Below are positions 19,639-29,965 of a stretch of 64,000 nucleotides of DNA, piece by piece. Numbering within the stretch: the stretch's first letter is position 1; every line of letters begins with the position of its first letter. Both the position numbers and the translations under genes were made by a program. Under the pieces are notes generated by a model. It searched no databases and was not told the origin of the DNA. It was given only the letters and a program-made list of their open reading frames with translations. This stretch comes from Pseudomonas sp. UYIF39 (GTDB taxonomy: Bacteria; Pseudomonadota; Gammaproteobacteria; Pseudomonadales; Pseudomonadaceae): contig NZ_JALBYU010000021.1 of assembly GCF_029963765.1 (NCBI RefSeq), forward strand, positions 1 through 64,000. The letters are read 5' to 3'.

Positions 19639-19715
19639 TATAGAACAGCCGAGATCGAACCAACATTGCGTTATCATGCGCGGCTTGTGAAAAACGCGAT
19701 GTTGGTTTTCTTGTC

Positions 19716-20615
19716 ATGACGCTCCCGTCCGATCTGCCCGCTGAACTCGCCCATCGTGGCGTGCGCCCGGCTGATCGCCTCGGTTTTACCCTGTTTCTTG
19801 CGGCGCTGATTCACCTGGCCGTGCTGTTGGGCGTCGGCTTTACGATGGTCAAACCCCAGCAAATCAGCAAAACCCTGGAAATCACCCTCGCCACCTTCAA
19901 AAGCGAAAAGAAGCCTGAGAAAGCCGATTTCCTCGCTCAAGAGAATCAGCAAGGCAGCGGCACCCTGGATAAAAAGGCAATTCCCAAGACCACCGAGGTC
20001 GCGCCTTTCCAGGACAACAAGGTGCAGAAAGTCACGCCACCGCCAGCGGCCAAGCCTGAAGTGCAGGAAGCCGCACCGAAGGCAGCCGTGACGACCGTCG
20101 CGCCGAAGCCGAAAAAAGCCCCGGCCAAAACCGAAGAACCCAAGCCCGTCACCAAACCCGCAGTCGCCGCGCCGACGTTCGACAGTGAACAGCTGTCCAC
20201 CGACATTGCCAGCCTGGAAGCGGAACTGGCCAACGAACAACAGTTGTATGCCAAGCGCCCGCGTATCCATCGCCTGAGCGCCGCGTCGACCATGCGCGAC
20301 AAGGGCGCCTGGTATAAGGACGAGTGGCGCAAGAAGGTCGAGCGCATCGGTAACCTGAATTACCCCGACGAAGCGCGACGCAAGCAGATCTACGGCAATT
20401 TGCGCCTGATGGTTTCGATCAACCGCGACGGCTCGCTCTTTGAAGTGCTGGTACTGGAGTCGTCCGGGCAACCGCTGCTGGATCAGGCCGCCCAGCGCAT
20501 CGTGCGGCTGGCGGCGCCGTTTTCACCGTTTACCGGGGACTTGTCGGATATCGATCGACTGGAAATCATCCGCACGTGGAAGTTTGCGCGCGGGGACCGG
20601 TTGTTTAGTAATTAA
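19716..20615 (+). CDS. TonB-family energy transducer (TonB3-like)
   Basis: A 299-residue protein with one membrane anchor at about residues 24-43, then a long Lys/Pro/Ala-rich periplasmic spacer (about 55-150), and a C-terminal TonB domain with the YPDEARRKQIYGNLRLMVSINRDG segment. Such proteins pass proton-motive energy to outer-membrane systems. Its place between gshB and algH is that of P. aeruginosa PA0406 (tonB3), which is needed there for twitching motility, so a pilus-linked role next to pilGHIJ is plausible rather than siderophore uptake. Confidence 0.85.
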   Translation: MTLPSDLPAELAHRGVRPADRLGFTLFLAALIHLAVLLGVGFTMVKPQQISKTLEITLATFKSEKKPEKADFLAQENQQGSGTLDKKAIPKTTEVAPFQDNKVQKVTPPPAAKPEVQEAAPKAAVTTVAPKPKKAPAKTEEPKPVTKPAVAAPTFDSEQLSTDIASLEAELANEQQLYAKRPRIHRLSAASTMRDKGAWYKDEWRKKVERIGNLNYPDEARRKQIYGNLRLMVSINRDGSLFEVLVLESSGQPLLDQAAQRIVRLAAPFSPFTGDLSDIDRLEIIRTWKFARGDRLFSN

Positions 20616-20631
20616 CGAACGGCATGCTCTC

Positions 20632-20764
20632 TGTAGCAGCTGGCGGAGCCTGCGTTCGAGGACGCAGTCCTCGCAAACCCGCAAAACACGGTCATCCTGA
20701 ATAAATGACGTATGGCGCTTTACGACTGCTTCGCAGCCGGACGCAGGCTTCGCCAGCTGCTACA
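20632..20764. repeat. REPIN of the third family
   Basis: Inverted arms TGTAGCAGCTGGCGGAGCC and GCTTCGCCAGCTGCTACA enclose an inner pair of REP-like sequences. It matches 16926-17059 in family and size. It lies between tonB and algH. Confidence 0.85.
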
Positions 20765-20836
20765 GGGGCGTGCGACAGCATTTTCCTGCGCATCCTCAGC
20801 TTGTCAGTTCGCCCCTCCAACGCCACACTAGCGCTC

Positions 20837-21409
20837 ATGAAGAACGTCAGCCCCAGCTACCTCAAGCATCAGTTCCTGATCGCCATGCCTCACATGGTCG
20901 ACCCGAACTTTGCGCACACCTTGACCTACATCGTCGAGCACACGGCCAATGGTGCCATGGGCCTGGTGGTCAATCGTCCGCAAGACCTCAACCTGGCCGA
21001 TATCCTCGAGCAACTGCGCCCCGACATCGAACCGCCGGTGCTCTGCCAGCATGTGCCGATCTTCATCGGCGGCCCGGTGCAGACCGATCGCGGTTTTGTT
21101 CTGCACCCCTCGGGGCAGAGTTATCAGGCCACCGTTGAGCTTGATGAGAAACTGGCCCTGTCGACCTCCCAGGACGTGCTGTTCGCCATCGCCGACGGCG
21201 TCGGTCCGGCGAAAAGCCTGATCGCCCTCGGATACGCTGGCTGGGAAGCCGGGCAGCTGGAAGCCGAACTGGCCCAGAACGCCTGGCTGACCTGCCCGTT
21301 CGATGCCGATATTTTGTTCAACACCAGCAGCGAACTGCGTCTGGAAGCAGCGGCCAAGCACTTGGGCGTCAATCTCAGCCTGCTGACCAGCCAGGCGGGA
21401 CACGCCTGA
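20837..21409 (+). CDS. algH: YqgE/AlgH family protein
   Basis: A 190-residue UPF0301 protein, with the family sequences FLIAMPHMVDPNF at the N-terminus, GAMGLVVNRP, and the central FIGGPVQTDRGFVLH. AlgH was first linked to alginate control in P. aeruginosa, but its biochemical role is not settled. The start MKNVSPSYLKHQF at 20837 is chosen because the upstream frame runs through the REPIN. Its stop overlaps the ruvX start (TGATG). Confidence 0.93.
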   Translation: MKNVSPSYLKHQFLIAMPHMVDPNFAHTLTYIVEHTANGAMGLVVNRPQDLNLADILEQLRPDIEPPVLCQHVPIFIGGPVQTDRGFVLHPSGQSYQATVELDEKLALSTSQDVLFAIADGVGPAKSLIALGYAGWEAGQLEAELAQNAWLTCPFDADILFNTSSELRLEAAAKHLGVNLSLLTSQAGHA

Positions 21410-21846
21410 TGGCCCTGCGCCTGATTTTGGGTTTCGACTACGGCACCAAACAGATCGGCGTGGCGGTCGGCCAGGTGATTACCGGCCAGGCCCGCGAGCT
21501 GTGCACCTTGAAGGCACAAAACGGTATTCCCGACTGGAATCAGGTCGAAGCCCTGATCAAAGAGTGGAAACCCGACGCCGTGGTGGTCGGCTTGCCGCTG
21601 AACATGGACGGCACCCCGAGCGACATGTGCCTGCGCGCCGAGAAATTCGCCCGCCGCCTCAACGGCCGCTACAACCTGCCCTTCTATACCCACGATGAAC
21701 GCCTGACCACCTTCGAAGCCAAGGGTGAACGGCGTGATCGTGGCGGACAAAAGGGCAGCTACCGCGACAACCCGGTCGACGCCATCGCCGCCGCCCTGCT
21801 GCTGCAAGGCTGGCTCGACGAAAACACCGCACTGTTCGAGTCCTGA
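21409..21846 (+). CDS. ruvX: Holliday junction resolvase-like protein RuvX (YqgF)
   Basis: A 145-residue RNase H-fold protein with the first acidic motif [16 protein letters not shown] and the central [12 protein letters not shown]. coli YqgF is essential and takes part in 16S rRNA processing; a DNA junction role is also proposed for the family. It is translationally coupled to algH by a shared base. Confidence 0.93.
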   Translation: MALRLILGFDYGTKQIGVAVGQVITGQARELCTLKAQNGIPDWNQVEALIKEWKPDAVVVGLPLNMDGTPSDMCLRAEKFARRLNGRYNLPFYTHDERLTTFEAKGERRDRGGQKGSYRDNPVDAIAAALLLQGWLDENTALFES

Positions 21847-21862
21847 CTGCATCTAATTCTAA

Positions 21863-21883
21863 AGAGCCGCTGCAAGCGACTCT
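21863..21883 (+). promoter_or_regulatory. Hairpin in the pyrR leader
   Basis: Nine-base arms (AGAGCCGCT and AGCGACTCT) form a hairpin with one mismatch and a three-base loop, 61 bases before pyrR. There is no T run after it. It may be part of a leader control structure for the pyr genes, but this is only suggestive. Confidence 0.3.
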
Positions 21884-21944
21884 CTATAGCGAAAACCCGA
21901 GCCAACCCACGCACGCACCGGCTCGGACCCAAGAAGGAGCAACC

Positions 21945-22448
21945 ATGAGCCTGCCCAATCCCGTTGAACTGATCAGCCAGATGGCGACCCGGCTTGACGC
22001 CTATCTGGCCAAACGTGGCATCAGCGAACCGCGCTACATCGGTATTCGAACCGGTGGCGTCTGGGTCGCCCAGGCGTTGCTCGATGAACTGGGCAGCGAC
22101 TCGCCCCTCGGCACCCTGGACGTCTCCTTCTACCGCGACGACTTCAGCCAGAACGGCCTGCACCCGCAAGTGCGTCCTTCGGCGCTGCCGTTCGAGATCG
22201 AAGGCCAGCACCTGGTGCTGATCGATGACGTGCTGATGAGCGGCCGGACCATCCGCGCCGCCCTCAATGAGCTGTTCGACTACGGCCGCCCGGCCAGCGT
22301 GACATTGGTGTGCCTGCTGGACCTGGACGCCGGCGAGCTGCCGATCCGCCCGAATGTGGTCGGTGCGACCCTGTCGCTGGCCGCTCACGAACGGGTGAAA
22401 CTGTCCGGCCCGGAACTCAAGCTCGAACTGCAAGACCTCGCCCTTTAA
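21945..22448 (+). CDS. pyrR: Pyrimidine operon regulator / uracil phosphoribosyltransferase homologue PyrR
   Basis: A 167-residue phosphoribosyltransferase-fold protein. The PRPP-binding motif is [18 protein letters not shown], and [14 protein letters not shown] is near the N-terminus. In Bacillus PyrR is an RNA-binding attenuator with weak uracil phosphoribosyltransferase activity; its mode of action in Pseudomonas is less clear. An AAGGAG ribosome site precedes the start. It is first of pyrR-pyrB-pyrC'. Confidence 0.94.
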   Translation: MSLPNPVELISQMATRLDAYLAKRGISEPRYIGIRTGGVWVAQALLDELGSDSPLGTLDVSFYRDDFSQNGLHPQVRPSALPFEIEGQHLVLIDDVLMSGRTIRAALNELFDYGRPASVTLVCLLDLDAGELPIRPNVVGATLSLAAHERVKLSGPELKLELQDLAL

Positions 22449-22475
22449 TTCGCCCTATTGAGAGTCCCCCTCGCG

Positions 22476-23476
<1,001 letters not shown>

Positions 23477-23480
<4 letters not shown>

Positions 23481-24748
23481 AGCTCAGCATTCTCGGCGCC
23501 CGCGTCATCGATCCGGCCAGCGGCCTGGATCAAGTTACCGATATCCATATTGAAGCCTGCAAGATCATCGCCCTTGGCGCCGCGCCAGCCGGTTTTGTCG
23601 CCGTCGACACCCTCGACGCCAAAGGCCTGGTCGCCGCCCCAGGGCTGGTTGACCTGAACGTCGCTCTGCGTGAACCGGGTTACAGCCGCAAAGGTTCAAT
23701 CGCCAGCGAAACCCGCGCCGCTGCGGCCGGTGGCGTCACCAGCCTGTGCTGCCCGCCGAAAACCAAACCGGTGCTGGACACCTCGGCCGTGGCCGAACTG
23801 ATCCTCGACCGCGCCCGCGAGGCCGGCAACACCAAGGTTTTCCCGATCGGCGCCCTGAGCAAAGGCCTGGACGGCGAACAGCTGGCCGAGCTGGTCGCCT
23901 TGCGCGATGCCGGTTGCGTGGCCTTCGGCAACGGCCTGGACAGCTTCCGCAACACCCGTACGCTGTGCCGGGCGCTGGAATACGCCGCAACATTCGACCT
24001 GACGGTGATTTTCAACTCTCAGGACCATGACCTGGCTGAAGGTGGCCTGGCCCACGAAGGCCCGACCGCCAGCTTCCTCGGTTTGCCGGGCATTCCGGAA
24101 ACCGCTGAAACCGTGGCTCTGGCCCGTGATCTGCTGCTGGTCGAGCAAAGCGGCGTGCGTGCGCACTTCAGCCAGCTCACCAGCGCCCGTGGCGTGGCCC
24201 TGATCGCTCAGGCCCAGGCTCGCGGGCTGCCGGTGACCGCCGATGTGGCCTTGTATCAGCTGATCCTGACTGACGAAGCGCTGATCGACTTCAGCAGCCT
24301 CTATCACGTCCAGCCGCCGCTGCGCACCCGCGCCGACCGCGATGGCCTGCGTGAAGCGGTGAAATCCGGTGTGGTATCGGCGATTTCCAGTCATCACCAA
24401 CCCCACGAGCGGGATGCCAAACTGGCGCCGTTCGGGGCCACCGAACCGGGCATCAGCAGCGTTGAACTGCTGTTGCCGCTGGCGATGACGCTGGTGGAGG
24501 ATGGTTTGCTGGACCTGCCAACGCTGCTGGCGCGCTTGAGCACCGGACCTGCCGAGGCATTGCGCCTGCCGGCGGGCAAACTGGCGGTAGGTGGACCGGC
24601 GGACATCGTGTTGTTCGACCCGGCGGCGTCGACCGTGGCCGGTGAGACCTGGCTGTCCAAAGGCGAAAACTGCCCGTTTATTGGGCATAGCCTGCCGGGC
24701 GTGGTGCGTTACACCCTGGTGGATGGACGCATCAGCCACCAGGCGTAA
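23477..24748 (+). CDS. pyrC': Non-catalytic dihydroorotase-like subunit PyrC'
   Basis: A 423-residue amidohydrolase-fold protein with a GTG start. Active dihydroorotases have a metal-binding D-x-H-x-H pair before LREPG; here the sequence is [11 protein letters not shown], so both histidines are missing. This matches the known Pseudomonas PyrC', which is inactive but needed to hold the PyrB dodecamer together. A true pyrC must be elsewhere. It ends just before a REPIN. Confidence 0.93.
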
Positions 24749-24750
24749 GG

Positions 24751-24885
24751 CCCTGTGGCGAGGGGACTTACCCCCGTTGGGCTGCGAAGCGGCCCCATTA
24801 TTAGCAACCGGATTTCTTCAGACAGAACTCCATTGCTGATTTGCGACTGCTACGCAGCCGAACGGGGGCAAGCCCCCTCGCCACA
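24751..24885. repeat. REPIN of the second family
   Basis: Arms GTGGCGAGGGGACTTACCCCC (left, with two changes) and GGGGGCAAGCCCCCTCGCC (right) are inverted around a loop that has diverged from the 7.5 and 8.3 kb copies. It separates the convergent pyrC' and TM2 genes and abuts the TM2 stop codon. Confidence 0.83.
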
Positions 24886-24886
24886 A

Positions 24887-25318
24887 CTACTGGAAAGCGC
24901 CTCTATTCTGAGCGTTACGCACCGAAACCTGGTCATTCAGCGTCCAGAAGTCATACAGCACCCCCACAAAAAACAACCCGCCCGTCACCAGGTACAGCAA
25001 CCCGCTGATCCACTTCCCCTGATACATCCGGTGTACGCCGAATACCCCCAGAAACGTCAGCAGAATCCACGCTACGTTGTACTCAATGGGCCCGGCGGTA
25101 AAACGCAGGTCCGCTTCACGATCCATGGCCGGGATCAGAAACACGTCGATCAGCCAACCGATACCCAACAAACCGAAGGTGAAGAACCAGATCGTCCCCG
25201 TCACTGGCTTGCCGTAATAGAAGCGGTGAGCGCCGGTAAAACCGAAAATCCACAGCAGGTAACCGATCACCTTGCTGTGGGTATCTTGTTGCGGATCGGA
25301 CTGTTGATAGGTGTTCAT
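24887..25318 (-). CDS. TM2 domain-containing membrane protein
   Basis: A 143-residue protein with the TM2 pattern: short hydrophobic helices with the repeated G-x-H-R-x-Y motif (GFTGAHRFYYGK and GVFGVHRMYQGK), a duplication within the one protein. The N-terminus is polar. The family is widespread and its function is unknown. It is a single gene, convergent with pyrC'. Confidence 0.85.
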   Translation of the reverse strand: MNTYQQSDPQQDTHSKVIGYLLWIFGFTGAHRFYYGKPVTGTIWFFTFGLLGIGWLIDVFLIPAMDREADLRFTAGPIEYNVAWILLTFLGVFGVHRMYQGKWISGLLYLVTGGLFFVGVLYDFWTLNDQVSVRNAQNRGAFQ

Positions 25319-25568
25319 GAAGGTCCTCGTTTCACTCGATAGATAAATATTCTTGAATTCTTTGTGACTTTTTTACAGGTTGCCGACGTATGGCAAATGG
25401 TACCTTGTGTCCCGTCAAAGCCTTGTAGCACAGGCGTCGTGTCCGACAATCGCGTCTATTTTCCGCTTATTTGGTTCCGTTGACCCCAAGGTTGAATCGA
25501 CCAACGGCCTCGGAAGGGCCAAAAAAGCTGTTATAAAGTTGCGCGCTAACTTATATGAGCCCTGCCTA

Positions 25569-26186
25569 ATGCGTCCATTTTTCAAGACATGGCTAACCAT
25601 TTGCCTTTTGATGCCACTGGCCGCCCACGCCACCAATCGTGAGCAACGTCTTCCTAACGTTAATGGTTACACCCAAAAATCCCATGTTTCTGCTCCTTCG
25701 AGCAAAAACAAACAGACCGTAAAACGCGCTCCCCACCTGAGCAGCAACAGCGGCCTGGTTCCGCCGATGGCAAGCAAGGAAAGCAGCAACGTGCTGAGCC
25801 GCGCCGTCAACGTACTCGGTACTCCTTACCGTTGGGGCGGCAGCAGCCCAAGTAAAGGGTTCGACTGCAGTGGCCTGGTGAAATACGCGTTTAACGACGC
25901 CACGTTTGACCTGCCGCGCACCTCCAACGCCATGGCCAGCGGTCATGGGGAGAAAGTCGATCGCAAGGATCTTAAGCCTGGCGACCTGATTTTCTTCAAC
26001 ATCAAGAGCCGTCGGGTCAATCACGTTGCCATCTACCTGGGCAACGACCGCTTCATCCACGCACCACGTCGTGGCAAGTCGGTGACCATCGACACGCTGA
26101 AAAAACCCTACTGGGAAAGCCACTACGTGGTTGCCAAGCGGGTCATGCCGAAAGAGAAGAACACCCTGCAGGTTGTTCAGCGCTGA
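25569..26186 (+). CDS. NlpC/P60 family peptidoglycan hydrolase
   Basis: A 205-residue exported enzyme with a signal peptide at residues 1-21 (ending LAAHA), a polar linker, and a C-terminal NlpC/P60 domain from about residue 75. The catalytic triad is visible: Cys100 in GFDCSGL, His152 in VNHVAIYLG and His164 in FIHAPRRG. It probably cuts stem peptides in the cell wall. The start at 25569 is chosen because it gives the signal peptide; the frame extends upstream without ribosome site support. Confidence 0.9.
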   Translation: MRPFFKTWLTICLLMPLAAHATNREQRLPNVNGYTQKSHVSAPSSKNKQTVKRAPHLSSNSGLVPPMASKESSNVLSRAVNVLGTPYRWGGSSPSKGFDCSGLVKYAFNDATFDLPRTSNAMASGHGEKVDRKDLKPGDLIFFNIKSRRVNHVAIYLGNDRFIHAPRRGKSVTIDTLKKPYWESHYVVAKRVMPKEKNTLQVVQR

Positions 26187-26197
26187 TTTGAAGCAAG

Positions 26198-26228
26198 AGC
26201 AAAAGATCGCAGGCTGCGATCTTTTGCT
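26198..26228. terminator. Bidirectional hairpin terminator
   Basis: A perfect 15-base stem (AGCAAAAGATCGCAG with its complement) closes on a one-base loop. It lies between the convergent NlpC/P60 gene and pilT, with A and T rich stem ends. The core AAAGATCGCAG is a common intergenic motif in Pseudomonas, so it may also be repeat-derived. Confidence 0.75.
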
Positions 26229-26235
26229 TTAAGCC

Positions 26236-27270
26236 TCAAAAACCATCCGGCGTGCGCGCCTTCTCCCGCGCATGCTCGCGGCTGATCAAGCCCTTGCTCA
26301 CCAGCGCCTTCAAGCACATATCCAGCGTCTGCATCCCCAGGTTTCCCCCGGTCTGAATCGACGAGTACATCTGCGCCACCTTGTCTTCGCGGATCAGGTT
26401 ACGGATCGCTGACGTGCCGAGCATAATTTCGTGGGCCGCAATCCGCCCGCCGCCGATCTTCTTGACCAAGGTCTGCGATACCACCGCCAGCAACGACTCG
26501 GAAAGCATCGAACGAACCATCGACTTCTCGTCCCCCGGAAACACATCCACCACCCGATCGATGGTTTTCGCCGCCGATGTCGTGTGCAGCGTGCCAAACA
26601 CCAGGTGACCGGTTTCGGCGGCGGTCAACGCCAGGCGAATGGTCTCGAGATCCCGCATCTCCCCCACCAGAATCACGTCCGGGTCCTCCCGCAGGGCCGA
26701 GCGCAGAGCCGTGGCGAAGCTGCGTGTATCGCGATGGACTTCACGCTGGTTGATCAAACATTTGCGCGACTCGTGGACGAACTCGATCGGGTCTTCGATG
26801 GTGAGGATGTGGTGGTGACGATGGGTGTTCAGGTGATCGATCATCGCCGCCAGGGTGGTGGATTTGCCGGAACCGGTCGGACCGGTCACCAGCACCAGCC
26901 CCCGCGGTGCTTCGGTAATCTTGCGAAACACTTCCCCCATACCGAGGTCGTCCATGCTCAGGACTTTGGACGGAATGGTCCGGAACACCGCGCCAGCACC
27001 ACGATTGTGGTTGAACGCGTTAACCCGAAAACGCGCCACACCGGGCACGTCAAAGGAAAAGTCGGTTTCCAGGTGCTTCTCGAAGTCCACCCGCTGGGTG
27101 TCGTTCATGATGTCGTAGATCAGCGCCTGCACCTGCTTGTGGTCCAGGGCTGGCAGGTTGATGCGCCGCACATCGCCGTCGACCCGAATCATCGGTGGCA
27201 GGCCGGCAGACAGATGCAAGTCGGACGCGCCCTGTTTCGCGCTGAAAGCCAGCAGCTCAGTGATATCCAT
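26236..27270 (-). CDS. pilT: Type IV pilus retraction ATPase PilT
   Basis: A 344-residue hexameric ATPase that pulls back type IV pili. Walker A is GPTGSGKST at residues 130-138, with the Asp box and Walker B (DPDVILVGEMRD) following, and the retraction motif AIRNLIRE near the C-terminus. The ATG at 27270 gives the exact family length. In P. aeruginosa pilU lies directly downstream; here the NlpC gene is in that place. Confidence 0.96.
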   Translation of the reverse strand: MDITELLAFSAKQGASDLHLSAGLPPMIRVDGDVRRINLPALDHKQVQALIYDIMNDTQRVDFEKHLETDFSFDVPGVARFRVNAFNHNRGAGAVFRTIPSKVLSMDDLGMGEVFRKITEAPRGLVLVTGPTGSGKSTTLAAMIDHLNTHRHHHILTIEDPIEFVHESRKCLINQREVHRDTRSFATALRSALREDPDVILVGEMRDLETIRLALTAAETGHLVFGTLHTTSAAKTIDRVVDVFPGDEKSMVRSMLSESLLAVVSQTLVKKIGGGRIAAHEIMLGTSAIRNLIREDKVAQMYSSIQTGGNLGMQTLDMCLKALVSKGLISREHAREKARTPDGF

Positions 27271-27326
27271 AGCGTTCCTCAATTCCAGTAGAATGCCGCG
27301 AACCTTCAGACCGCCGGCGCCTCTTG

Positions 27327-28013
27327 ATGTCCACGATAGCAGACAACATCGCTCAGGTTAGTTCACGCATCCACGCCGCTGCCGTCGCCGCAAAGCGCGA
27401 CGAAGACAGCGTCCAGCTGCTGGCCGTGAGCAAGACCAAGCCCGCCGAAGCCCTGCGCGAAGCGTATGCCGCCGGGCTGCGCGACTTTGGCGAGAACTAC
27501 CTGCAGGAAGCCCTGAGCAAACAGCTCGAATTGGCCGACCTGCCCTTGATCTGGCACTTCATCGGCCCCATTCAATCGAACAAGACTCGCGCTATCGCCG
27601 AGCACTTCGCCTGGGTGCATTCCGTGGATCGTTTGAAAATCGCACAACGCCTGTCCGAACAACGTCCTGCCGATTTGCCGCCTCTGAACATCTGCATCCA
27701 GGTCAACGTCAGTGGTGAAGCAAGCAAATCCGGCTGCACCCCGGCCGACCTGCCGGCCCTGGCCAATGCCATCAGCGAACTGCCTCGCCTCAAGCTGCGT
27801 GGATTGATGGCGATCCCCGAGCCGACTGAAGATCGCGCCGCCCAGGATGCCGCTTTTGCTGCCGTGCAGCTTCTGCAAGCCAGCCTGAATCTGCCGCTCG
27901 ACACACTTTCCATGGGCATGAGCCACGACCTCGAGTCGGCCATCGCCATGGGCGCCACCTGGGTCCGTATCGGTACGGCCCTGTTTGGTGCCCGCGACTA
28001 CGGTCAGCCTTGA
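27327..28013 (+). CDS. yggS: Pyridoxal-phosphate homeostasis protein YggS/PLPBP
   Basis: A 228-residue single-domain PLP-binding barrel protein. The PLP lysine is in LAVSKTKPAEALREA, and GLMAIPEPTED and SMGMSHDLESAI are the conserved C-terminal sequences. It buffers PLP and affects amino acid pools. It starts the yggS-proC-yggT-yggU gene set and is divergent from pilT, with 56 bases between the starts. Confidence 0.95.
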   Translation: MSTIADNIAQVSSRIHAAAVAAKRDEDSVQLLAVSKTKPAEALREAYAAGLRDFGENYLQEALSKQLELADLPLIWHFIGPIQSNKTRAIAEHFAWVHSVDRLKIAQRLSEQRPADLPPLNICIQVNVSGEASKSGCTPADLPALANAISELPRLKLRGLMAIPEPTEDRAAQDAAFAAVQLLQASLNLPLDTLSMGMSHDLESAIAMGATWVRIGTALFGARDYGQP

Positions 28014-28048
28014 AATATGGCTGACTCCTCTCTTTATAAGGACCTGAC

Positions 28049-28867
28049 ATGAGCAAGACTCGTATTGCCTTTATCGGTGCCGGCAACATGGCCGCCAGCC
28101 TGATCGGCGGCCTGCGCGCCAAAGGTCTGGACGCCGCGCAGATCCGCGCCAGCGATCCGGGCGCTGAAACCCGCGCTCGCGTGAACGCTGAACACGGCAT
28201 CGAAGTGTTCGCCGACAACGCCGACGCCATCCAGGGCGCCGAAGTCGTCGTATTGGCGGTCAAACCCCAAGCGATGAAGGCTGTTTGCGAAGCGCTTCGC
28301 CCAAGCCTCAAGCCGAATCAACTGGTGGTCTCGATTGCGGCCGGCATCACCTGCGCCAGCATGAACAACTGGCTCGGCGCCCAACCGATCGTGCGTTGCA
28401 TGCCCAACACCCCGGCGCTGCTGCGTCAAGGCGTGAGTGGTTTGTTCGCCACGACTGAAGTGAACACCGAGCAACGTCAACAGGCGCAAGAACTGCTGTC
28501 CGCCGTCGGCATCGCACTGTGGCTGGATGAAGAGCAGCAACTGGACGCGGTCACCGCCGTTTCCGGCTCGGGCCCTGCGTACTTCTTCCTGCTGATCGAA
28601 GCCATGACCGCCGCCGGCGTGAAACTTGGCCTGCCGCCGGAAACCGCTGCACAACTGACCCTGCAAACCGCTTTGGGCGCTGCTCACATGGCCGTGGCCA
28701 GTGACGTCGACGCTGCTGAACTGCGTCGCCGCGTGACGTCACCTGCGGGCACGACGGAAGCGGCGATCAAGTCGTTCCAGGCCGGCGGCTTCGAAGCCCT
28801 GGTAGAAAAAGCACTCGGCGCCGCGGCGCACCGCTCGGCCGAGATGGCCGAACAATTGGGTCAATAA
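28049..28867 (+). CDS. proC: Pyrroline-5-carboxylate reductase
   Basis: A 272-residue NAD(P)H enzyme that makes proline. The Rossmann motif IAFIGAGNMAASLIGGL opens the protein, and the C-terminal signature VTSPAGTTEAAIKSFQ is present. The neighbours yggS and yggT are the standard context. Confidence 0.97.
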   Translation: MSKTRIAFIGAGNMAASLIGGLRAKGLDAAQIRASDPGAETRARVNAEHGIEVFADNADAIQGAEVVVLAVKPQAMKAVCEALRPSLKPNQLVVSIAAGITCASMNNWLGAQPIVRCMPNTPALLRQGVSGLFATTEVNTEQRQQAQELLSAVGIALWLDEEQQLDAVTAVSGSGPAYFFLLIEAMTAAGVKLGLPPETAAQLTLQTALGAAHMAVASDVDAAELRRRVTSPAGTTEAAIKSFQAGGFEALVEKALGAAAHRSAEMAEQLGQ

Positions 28868-28877
28868 GGAGCCTTAC

Positions 28878-29468
28878 ATGATTGGATTGAACACTGCAGC
28901 GGTCTACGTGCTGCAAACCCTCGGCAGCCTGTACCTGCTGATCGTGCTGCTGCGCTTTGTGCTGCAACTGGTACGCGCGAACTTCTACAACCCGCTCTGC
29001 CAGTTCGCCGTGAAAGCCACTCAGCCGCTGCTCAAGCCGTTGCGCCGGATCATCCCGAGCATGTTCGGCCTGGACATGTCCTCGCTGGTGCTGGCGATCC
29101 TCGTGCAGCTGGCGCTGATGGCCCTGACTCTGCTGCTGACTTACGGCACCACCGGTAACCCGCTGCAATTGCTGCTCTGGTCGCTGATCGGCGTGACCGC
29201 GCTGTTCCTGAAGATTTTCTTCTTTGCCCTGATCATCAGCGTGATCCTGTCCTGGGTCGCGCCGGGCAGCCATAACCCTGGCGCCGAGCTGGTGAACCAG
29301 ATCTGCGAGCCAGCCCTGGCACCGTTCCGCAAGATCCTGCCGAACCTCGGCGGCCTGGATATTTCGCCGATCCTGGCGTTCATGGTGCTCAAGCTGATCG
29401 ACATGCTGGTGATCAACAACCTCGCCGCCATGACGATGATGCCGGAAATCCTGCGTCTACTGATCTGA
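28878..29468 (+). CDS. yggT: YggT family membrane protein
   Basis: A 196-residue membrane protein with two copies of the YggT unit, each with two helices and a conserved P-L-x-x-x-R/K pattern (TQPLLKPLRRIIP and CEPALAPFRKILP). The family has been linked to osmotic or envelope stress, but its action is not known. It follows proC by ten bases. Confidence 0.9.
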   Translation: MIGLNTAAVYVLQTLGSLYLLIVLLRFVLQLVRANFYNPLCQFAVKATQPLLKPLRRIIPSMFGLDMSSLVLAILVQLALMALTLLLTYGTTGNPLQLLLWSLIGVTALFLKIFFFALIISVILSWVAPGSHNPGAELVNQICEPALAPFRKILPNLGGLDISPILAFMVLKLIDMLVINNLAAMTMMPEILRLLI

Positions 29469-29472
29469 CCCG

Positions 29473-29769
29473 GTGAGCTACTTTCGCTGGGACGGTGACG
29501 ACCTGATTCTGGAATGTCACCTGCAACCGGCGGCCCGCAGCGATGATTTCTGCGGGCTGCATGGGGATCGATTGAAGATTCGCCTGACGGCGCCGCCGGT
29601 TGAAGGCAAGGCCAACGCGTATTTGATGGCGTTTCTGGCCAAGGCGTTTGGGGTTTCCAAGAGCCAGGTGAGTTTGATCAGTGGGGAGTTGAATCGGCAG
29701 AAACGGGTGCGGATTTGCTCGCCGAAGAAGCTGCCGGATTTGCCGGATCTTGCGCGCCCGGCAGGCTGA
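29473..29769 (+). CDS. DUF167 family protein YggU
   Basis: A 98-residue DUF167 protein with the family segment LTAPPVEGKANAYLMAFLAK. The start is GTG at 29473, four bases after yggT. The function is unknown. The context next to yggT and proC is conserved in gammaproteobacteria. Confidence 0.9.
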   Translation: MSYFRWDGDDLILECHLQPAARSDDFCGLHGDRLKIRLTAPPVEGKANAYLMAFLAKAFGVSKSQVSLISGELNRQKRVRICSPKKLPDLPDLARPAG

Positions 29770-29793
29770 CCGCGTTATCGTTCATCGTCGGAA

Positions 29794-29866
29794 CGCCGCC
29801 CGGAGCAAGCTCGCTCCCACATCTGGGATGCGTTCCCCTGTGGGAGCGAGCTTGCTCGCGATGAAT
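29794..29866. repeat. REPIN, GI-like
   Basis: Inverted arms with the AGCAAGCTCGCTCCCACA core and its complement are 16 bases apart; the left outer arm has a change (CCGCCCGGAGC). It lies between yggU and metX and takes up part of the 196-base gap, leaving about 100 bases for the metX promoter. Confidence 0.82.
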
Positions 29867-29965
29867 GCGCCTCGGTCCAGCTGAATGAAATCAGGCCCGG
29901 CCTTAGCTTGCTGCTAGGGGCAGCGGTCTTTAGACTTACGCCTCATTTCAACGAGAGCAGGGTCG

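Noticed and set aside
18523-19677. 384-codon minus-strand ORF over gshB
   Set aside because: It is a shadow of glutathione synthetase, with no family resemblance or ribosome site.
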